Positions 18,201 through 27,493 are shown, counted from the first letter of the stretch. The stretch: DNA of 64,000 nt from Chryseobacterium hagamense (GCF_007991455.1 NZ_BJYJ01000015.1:53426-117425); one strand, 5' to 3'. Numbers and translations: made by a program. The notes: generated from the letters alone by a model not told the origin.

Positions 18201-18448
18201 GGACGTTCTTTTCTGATGATGTGGCTTACAAACTGAAGGGAAATGGGTTCGATGTATACCTTGTCCGCGATTTCCACATCCGTCATGATCGTTGCCGGGT
18301 TGGAGTTGATCAGAATGACTTTATAGCCTTCCTCTCTCAAAGATAAGCAGGCCTGTGTCCCTGCATAATCGAATTCAGCTGCCTGACCGATGATGATGGG
18401 TCCTGATCCGATTACCAAAATTGTTTTTATATCTGTACGTTTTGCCAT
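15266..18448 (-). CDS. carB: Carbamoyl-phosphate synthase large subunit
   Basis: This 1060-residue enzyme makes carbamoyl phosphate from bicarbonate, ATP and ammonia delivered by CarA. Two ATP-grasp halves are visible: the first begins [21 protein letters not shown], and the second [20 protein letters not shown] with [15 protein letters not shown]. The C-terminal MGS-like allosteric domain includes [15 protein letters not shown]. The frame is open to 18493, but the ATG at 18448 (MAKRTDIKT) is the usual CarB start. It lies in the run pyrB, carA, carB with gaps of about 150-180 bases. Its product feeds both pyrimidine and arginine synthesis. Confidence 0.97.
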   Translation of the reverse strand: MAKRTDIKTILVIGSGPIIIGQAAEFDYAGTQACLSLREEGYKVILINSNPATIMTDVEIADKVYIEPISLQFVSHIIRKERPDALLPTLGGQTGLNMAVELEKSGILEECKVEVLGTKLSAINRAEDRDLFRELMRELNEPVPESDIVNTVEGALDFADRIGYPVIVRPAFTMGGTGGGIASNEAELKEIAELGLKHSPVTQCLIENSIAGFKEIEYEVMRDANDNAIVVCNMENIDPVGVHTGDSIVVAPSQTLSDREYQLLRNASLKIIRALGIEGGCNVQLALDPHSFNYYIIEVNPRVSRSSALASKATGYPIAKIAAKIAVGLTLDEIMNPVTGKTYACFEPALDYVVTKFPRFPFDKFETADRRLSTQMKATGEVMAIGRNFEESLQKAIRSLETGIKHLGLKTKQAQALTEEEIERRIRVCDDERLFIIGDALRRGYDWEQIVEWSKIDKFFIWKLKKLVDFEKTIAENKFDKEILIESKKLGFADVNIAILWNVTEREVFNFRKENGIMPVYKMVDTCAAEFESETPYFYGTYEEENESVVSDKEKIIVLGSGPIRIGQGVEFDYATVHSVWAIKEMGYEAIIINNNPETVSTDFSISDKLYFEPLTEEDVMNIIELEQPKGVVVQFGGQTAINLADKLASHGVQILGTTLEDLDRAENRDKFEKALQEMQIPQPLGKTSTSKEEAIEIANEIGYPVLVRPSYVLGGRAMEIVYSESELAHYMEFAVDASPEHPVLVDRYMVGKEIEVDAICDGETVVIPGIMEHIERAGVHSGDSIAVYPPQNISQSEIDTLVDYTQRLAKGLKVVGLMNIQYVLFEGNVYVIEVNPRSSRTVPFLSKITEVPMANLATKAILGQKLADLGYKNGLVPNKEGVFVKVPVFSFSKLTKVDISLGPEMKSTGEVMGKDTTLEKALYKGLVAAGRKVPMHGSILFTVADKHKQEAADLAARFHEVGFRIWATEGTAKFFGEQGIPCKIGYKIGEDDVNLIDLIQKGKVQYVVNTMTKGKQSERDGFQIRRMSVENGVPCLTSMDTVEAILKVIESMSFKMETM

Positions 18449-18601
18449 TTTATTTTTTTTAATTTTTCCGTTACGGAGATGATCCGCATTCATTGTTGTT
18501 TTGCACGGTTTTAGCCGTGGTCATTGTCATTGAACCATTTCATGGTTCGGTAGATATATCATTCCGTCATGCGGATGGAAACCGATATATATTACGGATT
18601 G

Positions 18602-19684
18602 TTAAACCGGTACGTTTTTAAATTCGTTCATCATCTCGATGAAATCATCAAACAGGTAATTTGCATCTTCAGGGCCCGGGCTTGCTTCCGGGTGGTATTG
18701 TACCGAGAAACAAGGGTGGATCTTATGCTTCAGGCCTTCGTTGGTCCTGTCATTCAGTGCAATATGCGTTTCGATAAGGTCCGTATCTTTTAAGCTTTCC
18801 TGGTCTACGGCATATCCGTGGTTCTGGGAAGTGATGGCCACTTTGTTATTTTCCAGATCCAGAACCGGATGGTTTCCTCCACGGTGTCCGAATTTCAGCT
18901 TAAATGTTCTGGCACCACAAGCTAGCCCGATCAATTGGTGCCCTAAACAGATTCCGAAGATCGGCACTTTCCCTAAGATTCCGCGGATCATTTCCAGGGC
19001 CTGCTGGTTGTCTTCAGGATCACCGGGACCGTTGGACAGCATCACCCCGTCCGGATTCATTAATAAGATTTCTTCTGCCGTTACATCCTGTGAAACCACG
19101 GTAATGTCACAGTTTCTCTGAGACAGTTCGCGGATGATTCCTAATTTGGAACCGAAATCCACCAGCACCACTTTCAGTCCTCTGCCCGGATTGGCATATG
19201 GCGTCTTCGTAGATACCGTTTCCACCTGGTTGGTTGGGAAGGTGGTTGATTTTAATTCGGCAACGACGGTGTTTTCGTCAGCATCGGCATTCACGATCTT
19301 TCCTTTTACAACGCCGTGGTTACGGAGCACTCTCGTCAGCCTCCGGGTGTCTATTCCTGAAATCCCGGAAAGGTTTTTCTTTTTAAACAGCTCATCCAGC
19401 GTAATCTGCGTACGGAAGTTGGAGGGGAAATCGCAGAGTTCTTTTACGATCAGCCCTTTGATGGCCGGCTCGATGCTTTCATAATCGTCACGGTTAATAC
19501 CATAATTACCGATAAGCGGATAGGTCATGCAAACAATCTGTCCGCAGTAGGAAGGGTCGGAAATAAGTTCCTGATACCCCGTCATTCCGGTATTGAAAAC
19601 CACTTCTCCTGCCGTTTCCAACGCTGCTCCGAAACCTTTTCCATGAAACACTTCACCGGACTCAAGTATTAATTTTTTCTTCAT
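18602..19684 (-). CDS. carA: Carbamoyl-phosphate synthase small subunit (glutaminase)
   Basis: This 360-residue subunit hydrolyses glutamine and channels ammonia to CarB. The N-terminal CPSase domain has [17 protein letters not shown]. The class I glutaminase domain has the nucleophile in FGICLGHQ, the SNGPGDPED segment, and the His/Glu pair in [12 protein letters not shown]. Length is normal. It sits between pyrB and carB and reads in the same direction. Start at ATG 19684 ([19 protein letters not shown]). Confidence 0.96.
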   Translation of the reverse strand: MKKKLILESGEVFHGKGFGAALETAGEVVFNTGMTGYQELISDPSYCGQIVCMTYPLIGNYGINRDDYESIEPAIKGLIVKELCDFPSNFRTQITLDELFKKKNLSGISGIDTRRLTRVLRNHGVVKGKIVNADADENTVVAELKSTTFPTNQVETVSTKTPYANPGRGLKVVLVDFGSKLGIIRELSQRNCDITVVSQDVTAEEILLMNPDGVMLSNGPGDPEDNQQALEMIRGILGKVPIFGICLGHQLIGLACGARTFKLKFGHRGGNHPVLDLENNKVAITSQNHGYAVDQESLKDTDLIETHIALNDRTNEGLKHKIHPCFSVQYHPEASPGPEDANYLFDDFIEMMNEFKNVPV

Positions 19685-19732
19685 TTTAAACTTTTATCTC
19701 TTATTATTTTATTCTTACTTAATTTTTTTTAA

Positions 19733-19794
19733 ACCACCCCGTCAAAATTCAAAGAATTTTGCCACTCCTCCGGAGGAGGGGAATTTTGCGGTGG
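19733..19794. repeat. Palindromic dispersed element between pyrB and carA
   Basis: The ends accaccccg and gcggtgg are complementary in part. Inside lie two further hairpins, caaaattc-aaa-gaattttg and ctcctccggaggag. A shorter relative is at 4101-4127. It sits inside the pyrB-carA gap and might affect read-through or mRNA stability. Confidence 0.45.
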
Positions 19795-19864
19795 ATATTT
19801 GATTCTGCTGAATTGTTGATTCAGGACACATCAAACTTTTTACTTTTACCTTTTTACGTGGTTC

Positions 19865-20755
19865 TTATTTAAAGGTATATCCTTCTTTCTCCAGGGCTTC
19901 CTTCAAGATGGCCATCCTGGCAAAAACGCCGTTCTGCATCTGCCTGAATATCCTTGAACGTCCGCATTCCACGAGGTCGGTATCGATTTCCACGCCGCGG
20001 TTGATGGGTGCCGGGTGCATGATGATGGCTTCTTTTTTCATAGCTCTTTCCCTTTCCTTGGTCAATCCGTATTTTCGGTGGTATTCGGAAGCGGAGAAGC
20101 TCATTTTGGAATCGTGCCTTTCGTGCTGGATTCTCAGGAGCATCAGCACGTCCACTTCATGAATCATTTCGTCAACACTCAGGTAAGTCCCGTTGATCAG
20201 GGCTCCTTCGTCGAACCACTGTTCCGGACCGGAAAAATAAACTTTAGCCCCCAGTCTTCTCAGAGCTTCGGCATTGGAATTGGCCACCCGGCTGTGTTTT
20301 ACGTCGCCTACAATGCCTACTTTCAGTCCTTCGAATTTCCCGAATTCCTGATAGATCGTCATCAGGTCGAGCATACACTGGGATGGGTGGTTCCCGGTAC
20401 CGTCGCCTCCGTTGATCACAGGGATTTTAATGTTTTTCAGCTCATCGAAATACCGGTCTTTTTTATCCCTGATCACCACCAGGTTCACGCCCAGGCTTTC
20501 AATTGTTTTTACCGTATCGTATAAACTTTCGCCTTTGTTTACGGAACTGTTGGAGGCATCGAACGGAACGACCTGCAATCCTAATTTTCTTTCGGCAATA
20601 TCAAAGCTGGTCTTCGTCCGGGTACTGTCTTCAAAGAAAAGGTTGGAACAGAATACGTCTCCTTCAATTCGGGCAGTCTTCCCTTCTGCAAAGCCCAATG
20701 CTTCCTGTACTATTCGGTTGATTCTCTCGGTGCTCAGTTCTGTAATCGTAAACAT
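19865..20755 (-). CDS. pyrB: Aspartate carbamoyltransferase catalytic subunit
   Basis: This 296-residue enzyme carries out the committed step of pyrimidine synthesis, joining carbamoyl phosphate to aspartate. The carbamoyl-phosphate site [12 protein letters not shown] lies at residues ~46-57, the HPSQCMLDL motif near residue 118, and a ligand segment [10 protein letters not shown] near 201. The length is slightly short but normal for class C-like enzymes. No pyrI or pyrR gene is adjacent. The ATG at 20755 is about 20 bases downstream of a strong terminator-like hairpin that itself lies downstream of a good promoter, so pyrB is probably controlled by premature termination. Confidence 0.96.
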   Translation of the reverse strand: MFTITELSTERINRIVQEALGFAEGKTARIEGDVFCSNLFFEDSTRTKTSFDIAERKLGLQVVPFDASNSSVNKGESLYDTVKTIESLGVNLVVIRDKKDRYFDELKNIKIPVINGGDGTGNHPSQCMLDLMTIYQEFGKFEGLKVGIVGDVKHSRVANSNAEALRRLGAKVYFSGPEQWFDEGALINGTYLSVDEMIHEVDVLMLLRIQHERHDSKMSFSASEYHRKYGLTKERERAMKKEAIIMHPAPINRGVEIDTDLVECGRSRIFRQMQNGVFARMAILKEALEKEGYTFK

Positions 20756-20773
20756 AATATTCTAAAATTTTTA

Positions 20774-20804
20774 CAAAAAAAAAGCGAAGAAAATATCTTC
20801 GCTT
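20774..20804 (-). terminator. Candidate attenuator (terminator in the pyrB leader)
   Basis: Arms aagcgaaga (20782-20790) and tcttcgctt (20796-20804) pair perfectly around a five-base loop. On the minus strand nine T follow (20783-20775). It lies between the pyrB promoter and the pyrB start, so it must be passed for pyrB to be expressed. It could also stop read-through from egtB. Confidence 0.85.
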
Positions 20805-20874
20805 AAAATAAATAAATATCGTAAAGGGCGTCTACGCCCGGTAATTCTAATGATATAAATACTGTGTTATTCAT
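20803..20874 (-). CDS. Candidate 23-residue leader peptide of pyrB
   Basis: ATG at 20874 reads MNNTVFISLELPGVDALYDIYLF and stops with TAA at 20805-20803. The last two bases of the stop codon are the first two bases of the attenuator stem, so a ribosome finishing the peptide would cover the 5' arm and prevent the terminator from forming. The ORF spans a GGGCG/CGCCC hairpin (20826-20839) followed by a U-rich stretch, as in the E. coli pyrBI leader. Weak point: the predicted transcript start is only a few bases before the ATG, so translation would be nearly leaderless. This is an inference from layout only. Confidence 0.45.
   Translation of the reverse strand: MNNTVFISLELPGVDALYDIYLF
20826..20839 (-). 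promoter_or_regulatory. Candidate pause hairpin in the pyrB leader
   Basis: gggcg-tcta-cgccc forms a five-pair GC stem with a four-base loop. On the transcript it is followed by UUUACGAUAUUUAUUUAUUU, which would be slow to transcribe when UTP is scarce. Confidence 0.5.
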
Positions 20875-20880
20875 TAGGTG

Positions 20881-20911
20881 CAAAGATAAGACAATTCTTC
20901 AAAATGACAAA
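20881..20911 (-). promoter_or_regulatory. Promoter of pyrB-carA-carB
   Basis: On the minus strand TTTG (20911-20908) is followed by exactly 19 bases and TATCTTTG (20888-20881), a perfect Bacteroidota promoter. Transcription would begin near 20876, giving a leader of about 120 bases before pyrB. Confidence 0.82.
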
Positions 20912-20964
20912 ACGGAATTTGATTGTTTTTTAATTTTTATAACTGAAATATCACAGCACCTTTG

Positions 20965-22146
20965 TTAACGCGCAAGCCGGATTCCCGTAAACTGCCATTG
21001 CAGCCGTGCATGAAAGAAATTACGGTACGTATTCCTGCTGTGTCCTTCCGGAGTTGCGATGGAGGCACCGCGCAAAACCATCTGATTCACCATAAATTTC
21101 CCGTTATATTCCCCTACCGCTCCGGCCACTTTCTTAAAGCCCGGATAAGGAAGATAAGCGCTGCCGGTCCATTCCCAACGTTTTCCCCACTCTAAATGAT
21201 CCGAGGCGACTTCCCATTCGGCTTCTGTAGGAAGGCGCATCCCTTTCCAGGAAGCAAAGGCTGAAGCCTCGTAAAAATTGATATGGGAAACTGCTTCTTC
21301 AGGATTGATTTCCTGTAATCCTTGTAAGGTATACTGCATCCATTTTCCGTCAACCAGATGCCAATACAAAGGAGCGGCTGCATTACTTTCCTTCACCCAG
21401 TCCCAGCCTTCCGCATGCCAGTGCCGGAAATCGGTATACCCTCCGTCACTGATAAATTCAAGGTATTCGGCGTTGCTGACCAATCCCGCAGAAATTTCAA
21501 AATCATTCAGATATACTTTATGCCGGTTCAGCTCATTATCAAAACAAAAGTCTTCGCCTTCAAATCCTATTTCATAAATCCCTTCGGGAAAAGAGACCAT
21601 TCCCTGTTTCTGAATGCCAGTTTTTTCCCAATCACAATGTTCATCGTAAGGCGGAAGTAAAGGGTTGTGACCCAGTATGAATTTAATATCAGTTAATAAA
21701 AGTTCCTGGTGTTGCTGTTCGTGGTTCAGGCCTAACTCAAAAAGAGTGCTCAGATCATCCGAAATCGTATTTTGAGATAAAAAAGCAGCCATATTCGCAT
21801 CCACATATTCCCGGTACTTATAAATATCCGATACGGAAGGCCGGCTTAGATTTCCACGGTCCGTGCGGATAACCCTCGCCCCAATGGTTTCATAATAACT
21901 GTTGAACACGAAATTATACTGATCATTAAAAACCTTATAGCCTTCAAAATTCGGGATCAGTATGAAGGTTTCGAAAAACCAGGTAGTATGCCCGAGATGC
22001 CACTTTGGCGGACTTACATCCACCACCGGCTGAACCACATAGTCCTCAGTGGCAAGAGGCTTACAGATCTCAACGGAACGGTTCCTGATTTTCCGGTAAC
22101 TGTTTAGCATTACTTTTTCAGCAGAGAGAATATTTTCTTCGATCAT
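20965..22146 (-). CDS. egtB: Ergothioneine biosynthesis sulfoxide synthase EgtB
   Basis: This is a 393-residue iron enzyme. The N-terminal DinB-type half carries the family iron ligands: His in HLGHTTWFFE (50 or 53) and His142/His146 with Glu148 in NHEQQHQE. The C-terminal formylglycine-generating-enzyme-like half has DFEISAGLVSNAEYLEFI, LPTEAEWEVA, and MVLRGASIATPEGHSRNTYRNFF. EgtB joins hercynine to a thiol donor (gamma-glutamylcysteine or cysteine), making a sulfoxide. It lies 18 bases after egtD in the same direction. No egtA, egtC or egtE gene is in the window, so the thiol donor and lyase must be encoded elsewhere. Confidence 0.92.
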   Translation of the reverse strand: MIEENILSAEKVMLNSYRKIRNRSVEICKPLATEDYVVQPVVDVSPPKWHLGHTTWFFETFILIPNFEGYKVFNDQYNFVFNSYYETIGARVIRTDRGNLSRPSVSDIYKYREYVDANMAAFLSQNTISDDLSTLFELGLNHEQQHQELLLTDIKFILGHNPLLPPYDEHCDWEKTGIQKQGMVSFPEGIYEIGFEGEDFCFDNELNRHKVYLNDFEISAGLVSNAEYLEFISDGGYTDFRHWHAEGWDWVKESNAAAPLYWHLVDGKWMQYTLQGLQEINPEEAVSHINFYEASAFASWKGMRLPTEAEWEVASDHLEWGKRWEWTGSAYLPYPGFKKVAGAVGEYNGKFMVNQMVLRGASIATPEGHSRNTYRNFFHARLQWQFTGIRLAR

Positions 22147-22164
22147 AACTTTTACCTTATTATA

Positions 22165-23154
22165 TTAAACAACTTTCCAGATTGCATCAATGAACCATCC
22201 CTTTGAATCCGGTATGTGATTGATAGGTTTGAATCCGTTTTTTAAAGCCATGCCATCAGCTTCGTCTAAAGCATATTTCTGTGAAATTTCCATATAAACC
22301 GCTTCATTCTCTTTGAAATTAATCAGCTCATTTCCGATTCTCACCTGTTGATCTTCCAGACTGATGAGGTAACTCCGGCAAGCACCCGAAAGCGGGTCGT
22401 AAGTCTGGTAGTGTTTAAATGCATTTCTGTTGAAATTTCCGTCAAGTTCGTTATTGATCCTTTCCAGAAGATTCAGGTTGAAGGCAGCGGTAATCCCTTT
22501 TTCATCATTGTAAGCAGAAAGAATGATGTCCGGATCTTTTTTAAGATCAAAGCCGATCAAAAGAATATCCCCCGGATTAAGCTTCTTCCTCAATTCGCTG
22601 CAGAAATCATGCGCTTCCTCCACTTCCATATTTCCGATATTTCCTCCTAAGAACAGAATAACTTTTCTGCGGGACGAAATGCTATTGGCTTTATCCAGCA
22701 TTTCAAAATATTCACCGTTCAGTCCCACAAGATCTAGTCCGGGAATTTCACCGGAAAGCCTTTCCCGGAGCACTGCAATGATATTTCCTGAAATATCGAT
22801 CGGCATATATGTGAAATCGGCATTTTGGTTTACGAGATATTGCAGCAGGTGTGAAGATTTCGTTGCGTCACCGGCACCCAGTTCTACCAGATCAAACGGC
22901 GCATCAAATGCCTTGATAGCCCCGGCAAGTTCACCGGTTTTCTGAGTGAAAATTTCCATTTCGCAATCGGTGAGGTAATATTCCGGCATATTCATGATCT
23001 GCTGAAAAAGAACGTCGCCTTTCTGATCGTAGAAATATTTTGAAAGCAGGTGTTTGGGATTGGTTTTCAGACCGGTGATAATTTCATCTTCAAACTTTTG
23101 ATGGGCTTCACAATCTGCACAGGAAACAGTTTCCATATTTATATTTTCGTCCAT
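22165..23154 (-). CDS. egtD: L-histidine N-alpha-methyltransferase EgtD
   Basis: This 329-residue SAM-dependent enzyme trimethylates histidine to hercynine, the first step of ergothioneine synthesis. The start region KYFYDQKGDVLFQQIMNMPEYYLT is the standard EgtD signature. The SAM site is FDLVELGAGDATKSSHLL, and FLGGNIGNMEVEEA and LLIGFDLKKDPDIILSAYND follow. Length is typical. It heads a two-gene operon with egtB. The intergenic region toward the divergent lrp-type gene is 164 bases. Confidence 0.94.
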   Translation of the reverse strand: MDENINMETVSCADCEAHQKFEDEIITGLKTNPKHLLSKYFYDQKGDVLFQQIMNMPEYYLTDCEMEIFTQKTGELAGAIKAFDAPFDLVELGAGDATKSSHLLQYLVNQNADFTYMPIDISGNIIAVLRERLSGEIPGLDLVGLNGEYFEMLDKANSISSRRKVILFLGGNIGNMEVEEAHDFCSELRKKLNPGDILLIGFDLKKDPDIILSAYNDEKGITAAFNLNLLERINNELDGNFNRNAFKHYQTYDPLSGACRSYLISLEDQQVRIGNELINFKENEAVYMEISQKYALDEADGMALKNGFKPINHIPDSKGWFIDAIWKVV

Positions 23155-23268
23155 GGGTATGGGATTTTGGTAGACATTTTACAGCAATTATGCTGCCATT
23201 GGCAACCCGCAACCCAGCTATATTTTAAACATTTGTTAACAGGGTTTCGGAGCATCCACCGTAAAATC

Positions 23269-23299
23269 GTTGAAACATTTTTATAAAATCGTATATTTA
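23269..23299 (+). promoter_or_regulatory. Probable promoter of the Lrp/AsnC gene
   Basis: GTTG (23269-23272), 19 bases, TATATTTA (23292-23299): a near match to the TTTG/TAnnTTTG consensus. The ATG follows at 23319. Confidence 0.55.
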
Positions 23300-23318
23300 C
23301 GGCTCAAACCCCCGCAAT

Positions 23319-23780
23319 ATGGATTTAAAAGACAGGATGATTCTCAGCATCATTCAGGAAGATTCAACTTTATCAGTGAAGGAAATTTCAGAAAGAATCG
23401 GCCTTACCTTCACACCGACTTATGAACGGATAAAACAACTGGAAAAGAACGGAATTATCGAGAAGTACGTCGGCCTTTTAAACCGGGAAAAACTGGGACT
23501 GAATATTGTGGTTTACTGCAATGTCCGGCTTAAGGAACAGTCGAAAAAAGTTCTGGAAACCTTTGAGAAAAACATCATGCAGCATGATGAAGTCCAGGAA
23601 ATCATCAGCCTTTCCGGCGAATACGATTACATGCTGAAAATTATAGCCAAAGACATTAATTCCTACAATAATTTTACCGTTAACGTAATTTCAAACATCC
23701 CGAATATCGGGCAATATCACAGCTCCATTGTGCTTCATGAAGTGAAGAAATCTACGAAGTTTAAAATTGATCTGGCTTAA
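23319..23780 (+). CDS. Lrp/AsnC-family transcriptional regulator
   Basis: This is a 153-residue regulator. The N-terminal winged HTH (residues ~1-60) includes STLSVKEISERIGLTFTPTYERIKQLEKNGII. The C-terminal RAM ligand domain includes VQEIISLSGEYDYMLKIIAKDINSYNNF. Proteins of this type sense amino acids and bind DNA as dimers or octamers. It is divergent from egtD-egtB, so it may control them, and it also lies near the arg operon. Both are guesses from position. Confidence 0.92.
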   Translation: MDLKDRMILSIIQEDSTLSVKEISERIGLTFTPTYERIKQLEKNGIIEKYVGLLNREKLGLNIVVYCNVRLKEQSKKVLETFEKNIMQHDEVQEIISLSGEYDYMLKIIAKDINSYNNFTVNVISNIPNIGQYHSSIVLHEVKKSTKFKIDLA

Positions 23781-24163
23781 TTCAAATACAGTGTTTTATT
23801 AAATATCACGAAAAGGGAGAAAAGAATACTCTTTAATCTTCTGATATTTTTTGCTCCCTTAATCTATCCGTAGCCAAAAGATCACTTTTTATTATAAAGA
23901 TTGGCTTTTGGCCTTGGTTATAACTAACGGATTCCGGCTTTATTAAATTTATTTTTTAATCGTTTATTTAAATGAAAGATTAAAATTCAGTTTGGTGGAT
24001 CAGGATTTTGAATAAACTTCTTAATTACATGAATTTGAACCGCTTTAATTTATATTCAGTTATTTAATTGATTAAAAAAAATTAAGGCTAATCCAGTCAG
24101 GTTTTTTTAAATAGAATTCTCTTTAACTGACTGACAAAATGTTTCGGCTGGCTGATCATTAAT
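23781..24163. other. Gene-free stretch with two hairpins
   Basis: aagggag / ctcccttaa (23815-23865) could be a weak terminator for the Lrp gene. gccaaaag / cttttggc (23876-23914) forms an eight-pair stem with a long loop. The rest is A/T-rich; no gene is supported. Confidence 0.4.
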
Positions 24164-25468
24164 TTACCCCAACAATTTATTTTTCACTTTATTAAACTGA
24201 TATTCAATTTTATCCAGGCAAAGATTGCCAATACTTCCCTGATGCGTATGCTCTAAATTTTCCATTTTAAAATGGAAGGCATTGTTCTCAATTTCCTGTC
24301 CGACCTTAACATAAGCATCCCGGAAAGAGCTGCCGTTCTTCACTTCTTCATTGATCTTCTCCACACTGAACAGGTATTTATACTTTTCATCTTCCAGAAT
24401 ACCATCCTTTACCTGAATATTCGGCAACGTATAATTTAAAATCTCCAGGCATTCTTTCAGTGAATCGATGGCCGGGAACAGGATCTCCTTCGTAAGCTGC
24501 ATATCGCGGTGATAGCCGGACGGCAGATTGTTCGTAAGTAAAATAAACTCATTTGGCAGCGACTGGATTCGGTTGCACCGTGCACGGACCAACTCGAAGA
24601 TATCCGGATTCTTTTTGTGCGGCATAATGCTGCTTCCTGTTGTAAATTCTTTCGGAAAGCTGATAAAATCAAAATTCTGGCTCAGATACAAACATACATC
24701 GTACGAAAATTTCCCCAATGTTCCTGCCAGGGTGGCCATCGCCATGGCCAGCATTTTCTCGGATTTCCCGCGGGTCATCTGGGCATAAACGGAATTGTAG
24801 TTCATCGACTGGAAACCCAGGTTATAGGTCGTACTTTCCCGGTCGATCGGGAATGAAGAACCGTAGCCGGCCGCCGAACCCAAAGGGTTTTTATTAATGA
24901 TATTTTTTACCGAAAACAGCATTTCCATATCATCCAGCAAGGCTTCTGCGTAAGCACCGAACCACAATCCGAATGAAGAAGGCATAGCCACCTGCAGATG
25001 GGTATACCCCGGAAGCAGTACGTTTTTATGCTGTTCGGCCAGTTGGATCAGCAGCTGGAAAAATTCATCCGTCAATGTTGCCGTTTCCCTGATTTCATCC
25101 AACAGGTACAGTTTGATATCCACCAGAACCTGATCATTTCTGGACCGGGCCGTGTGGATTTTCTTTCCGATATCTCCTAATCTGGCGATCAGAACCGACT
25201 CAATTTGCGAATGGATGTCTTCTGCATTTTTATCGATTTCAAAATTTCCCTGCTCAATGGTCTCTAAAATTTCCGCCAGGACAACCAGCATCTGTTCCGA
25301 TTCTTCAACTGAAACAATCCCGGCTTCCGCCAGCATTTTGCAGTGGGCCATCGAACCCTTAACGTCGTACTTCGCCAGACGCTCATCAAAATCGAGGTCT
25401 TTCCCGACGGTAAAGGTATTGACCAAAGTATTGGTAGCATGGTCATCTTTCTGCCATATTTTTTTCAT
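24164..25468 (-). CDS. argH: Argininosuccinate lyase
   Basis: This is a 434-residue enzyme that splits argininosuccinate into arginine and fumarate, the last step of the pathway. The fumarase/aspartase fold shows in AEDIHSQIESVLIARLGDIG, HTARSRNDQV, and the family signature GSSIMPHKKNPD. The frame opens at 25543, but the ATG at 25468 (MKKIWQKDD) is the natural start; the extra 25 residues come from repeat-like intergenic DNA. It is the last gene of the leftward arg operon. Confidence 0.95.
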   Translation of the reverse strand: MKKIWQKDDHATNTLVNTFTVGKDLDFDERLAKYDVKGSMAHCKMLAEAGIVSVEESEQMLVVLAEILETIEQGNFEIDKNAEDIHSQIESVLIARLGDIGKKIHTARSRNDQVLVDIKLYLLDEIRETATLTDEFFQLLIQLAEQHKNVLLPGYTHLQVAMPSSFGLWFGAYAEALLDDMEMLFSVKNIINKNPLGSAAGYGSSFPIDRESTTYNLGFQSMNYNSVYAQMTRGKSEKMLAMAMATLAGTLGKFSYDVCLYLSQNFDFISFPKEFTTGSSIMPHKKNPDIFELVRARCNRIQSLPNEFILLTNNLPSGYHRDMQLTKEILFPAIDSLKECLEILNYTLPNIQVKDGILEDEKYKYLFSVEKINEEVKNGSSFRDAYVKVGQEIENNAFHFKMENLEHTHQGSIGNLCLDKIEYQFNKVKNKLLG

Positions 25469-25609
25469 AAGTCTCTTTTTTGTTGAAAGATGGAAGCGGG
25501 AAACCGGAAGTTCACTACTAACCGCTTTATCTTCATTAATCATAAAAATTTGTCATTCTGCAAGAAAATATACTTTCGGGCATTACTAACTTCCGGCATC
25601 CATCATCCC
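25469..25609. repeat. argE-argH spacer with facing repeat fragments
   Basis: gatggaagcgggaaaccggaagttc (25493-25514) and, in the opposite direction, aacttccggcatccatcatccctca (25589-25612) look like inverted fragments of the gaagccggatgccggaagt repeat. Confidence 0.4.
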
Positions 25610-26701
25610 TCACCCAGCCTGTAAAAACTTCTCCAGGATCTTAATATAAATCTCAATTCCCTCTTTGATTTCTTCGATGAAAATAAATTCATCAGCCGTA
25701 TGGGAACGCGTGCTGTCGCCGGGTCCCAGTTTTACTGATGTACAGGGGATAATGGCCTGGTCGGATGAAGTTGGTGAGCCATAAGTGGTCCGGCCGATTT
25801 CCAGTCCCGCTTTTACAAACGGATGTCCCAGGGCAATTTTTGAAGAATTCAACCTGAATGACCGTGCTGTTAAATCAGAATTCATCTGCGACTGAATGAT
25901 CCCGAAGACTTCTTTATTGGAATATTCATCCGTCACCCGTACATCCAGGGTGAACGTACAGGATTCCGGAACCACATTGTGCTGAATGCCTGCATGAATC
26001 CCGGAGAGCGTAACCTTTACTTCGCCCAGATAATCTGAAACTTTCGGAAACCGGAAGTTCAAAATACCCTGCAGGTCTGCCATACATTTCACAATCGAAT
26101 TGTCTTCATTCGGATGTGCAGCGTGAGATGGGGTTCCTTTCATTTCGCCGTCGATCACCAGCAGCCCTTTTTCGGCAATCGCCAGGTTCATCTGTGTCGG
26201 TTCGCCTACAATAGCGAGTTCAATGTTCGGAAGCTGCGGAAAAAGGGCTTCGATTCCATCAAAACCGGATATTTCCTCTTCAGCCGTTAAAGCAATCACC
26301 AGGTTATACTGAAGGTCTTCCCTTTCATAAAAATGTAAAAAAACCTGCGCCATCGAGACCAGCGAAGCCCCTGCATCATTACTTCCCAACCCGAATAATT
26401 TCCCTTCTTTTTCAATTGGCAAAAACGGATCCAGCGTATAGGCTTTGTTCGGTTTTACCGTGTCATGATGGGTATTCAGCAAAACGGAAGGTTTGAAAAT
26501 ATCAAAATTTTTGTTCACTGCCCAGATGTTATTTTTAAAACGCTTGGTAGGGATCGCATGCTTTCTGAAGAAGTTTTCAATCTCCACCGAGGTATTGAAT
26601 TCATCTTTGCTGAATGAAGGAATTTCAATCAGCCTTTTTAATAATTCTACGGCGTTATCCAGCAATTCTTCCTGGCTATAAACAGATTTCAGTTCCTGCA
26701 T
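25610..26701 (-). CDS. M20-family deacylase (ArgE-like)
   Basis: This is a 363-residue zinc peptidase-family enzyme. The metal and catalytic motifs are visible: LNTHHDTV (His and Asp), GSNDAGAS (bridging Asp), ALTAEEEISG (catalytic Glu pair), VGEPT, and a C-terminal SHTADEF. In this operon it most likely removes the N-acyl group from acyl-citrulline or acyl-ornithine. The acyl group (acetyl or succinyl) is not settled by sequence alone. Its start overlaps the argB stop by 26 bases, so translation is probably coupled. Confidence 0.88.
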   Translation of the reverse strand: MQELKSVYSQEELLDNAVELLKRLIEIPSFSKDEFNTSVEIENFFRKHAIPTKRFKNNIWAVNKNFDIFKPSVLLNTHHDTVKPNKAYTLDPFLPIEKEGKLFGLGSNDAGASLVSMAQVFLHFYEREDLQYNLVIALTAEEEISGFDGIEALFPQLPNIELAIVGEPTQMNLAIAEKGLLVIDGEMKGTPSHAAHPNEDNSIVKCMADLQGILNFRFPKVSDYLGEVKVTLSGIHAGIQHNVVPESCTFTLDVRVTDEYSNKEVFGIIQSQMNSDLTARSFRLNSSKIALGHPFVKAGLEIGRTTYGSPTSSDQAIIPCTSVKLGPGDSTRSHTADEFIFIEEIKEGIEIYIKILEKFLQAG

Positions 26702-27470
26702 GATGATTTTCGATATGGTTTTTCAGTTCGGTTTCTTTAATGAGAAATACTTTGTTCACTTTATTTTTTACGGCTCCGAGGGCATTTTCAAGTTTGGGAA
26801 GAATGCCTTTATGCAGTTTCCCTTCATTTTTTAATAAAGAAAATTCCTCTTCGGAAATATTCCTGATCACCGATTCCGGATTGTTTACGTCTTCCAGGAC
26901 GCCTTCCTTATCAAAACAATACAATAATTCCACTTCATATTTAATAGACAGCGCCTGTGCAATAACCGAAGCAATGGTATCGGCATTGGTATTGAAAAGA
27001 TGGCCTTTCTTATCGTGGGTGATGGCCGAGAAAACAGGGACCAGATCCAGTTTCATCAATTTCGAAATCAGCTTTTTGTTTACGCCTTTCTCAGTAATAT
27101 CGCCTACAAACCCGAAATCGATTTCCGCATCTTCCCTTTTCTTAGCTTTAATTAAATTCGCGTCCGCTCCGGAGAAACCGATGGCCTTGCACTTCTTCTG
27201 CTGGAGTTTGGCCACGATATTTTTATTGATTCCGCCGGCATACACCATAGCTACCAGATCTAAGGTGTCTTTATCGGTGATCCGCCGTCCATTGACCATC
27301 TTCTGTTCAATGCCCAGCTTATCCGCTAAAGTGGTGGCCAGTTTGCCGCCGCCGTGCACCAGGATCTTCTTCTCCTGAATCGCTGCAAACTGCTCAAGAA
27401 ATTCTTCCAGCAATTCCTCGTCGTCGATCAGTGCGCCGCCTATTTTGATGATGTATAATTTTTCTTTCAT
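26676..27470 (-). CDS. argB: N-acetylglutamate kinase
   Basis: This is a 264-residue amino-acid kinase. It phosphorylates the side chain of N-acylglutamate. The ATP site IIKIGGALID is at residues 7-16, and the substrate loop LVHGGGKLATTLADKLG follows. NGRRITDKDTLDLV and FNTNADTIASVIA are standard. It lies between argF' and the argE-like gene, overlapping the latter. Like the Bacteroides enzyme it might use N-succinylglutamate; the sequence does not decide. Confidence 0.94.
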   Translation of the reverse strand: MKEKLYIIKIGGALIDDEELLEEFLEQFAAIQEKKILVHGGGKLATTLADKLGIEQKMVNGRRITDKDTLDLVAMVYAGGINKNIVAKLQQKKCKAIGFSGADANLIKAKKREDAEIDFGFVGDITEKGVNKKLISKLMKLDLVPVFSAITHDKKGHLFNTNADTIASVIAQALSIKYEVELLYCFDKEGVLEDVNNPESVIRNISEEEFSLLKNEGKLHKGILPKLENALGAVKNKVNKVFLIKETELKNHIENHHAGTEICL

Positions 27471-27493
27471 ATCTTTTTTTCCAAACCTTCTCC

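Noticed and set aside
20774..20804. Terminator read only as the end of the egtB transcript
   Set aside because: A perfect promoter for pyrB lies between egtB and this hairpin, so it must also affect pyrB; an attenuator is the better reading, though both uses are possible.
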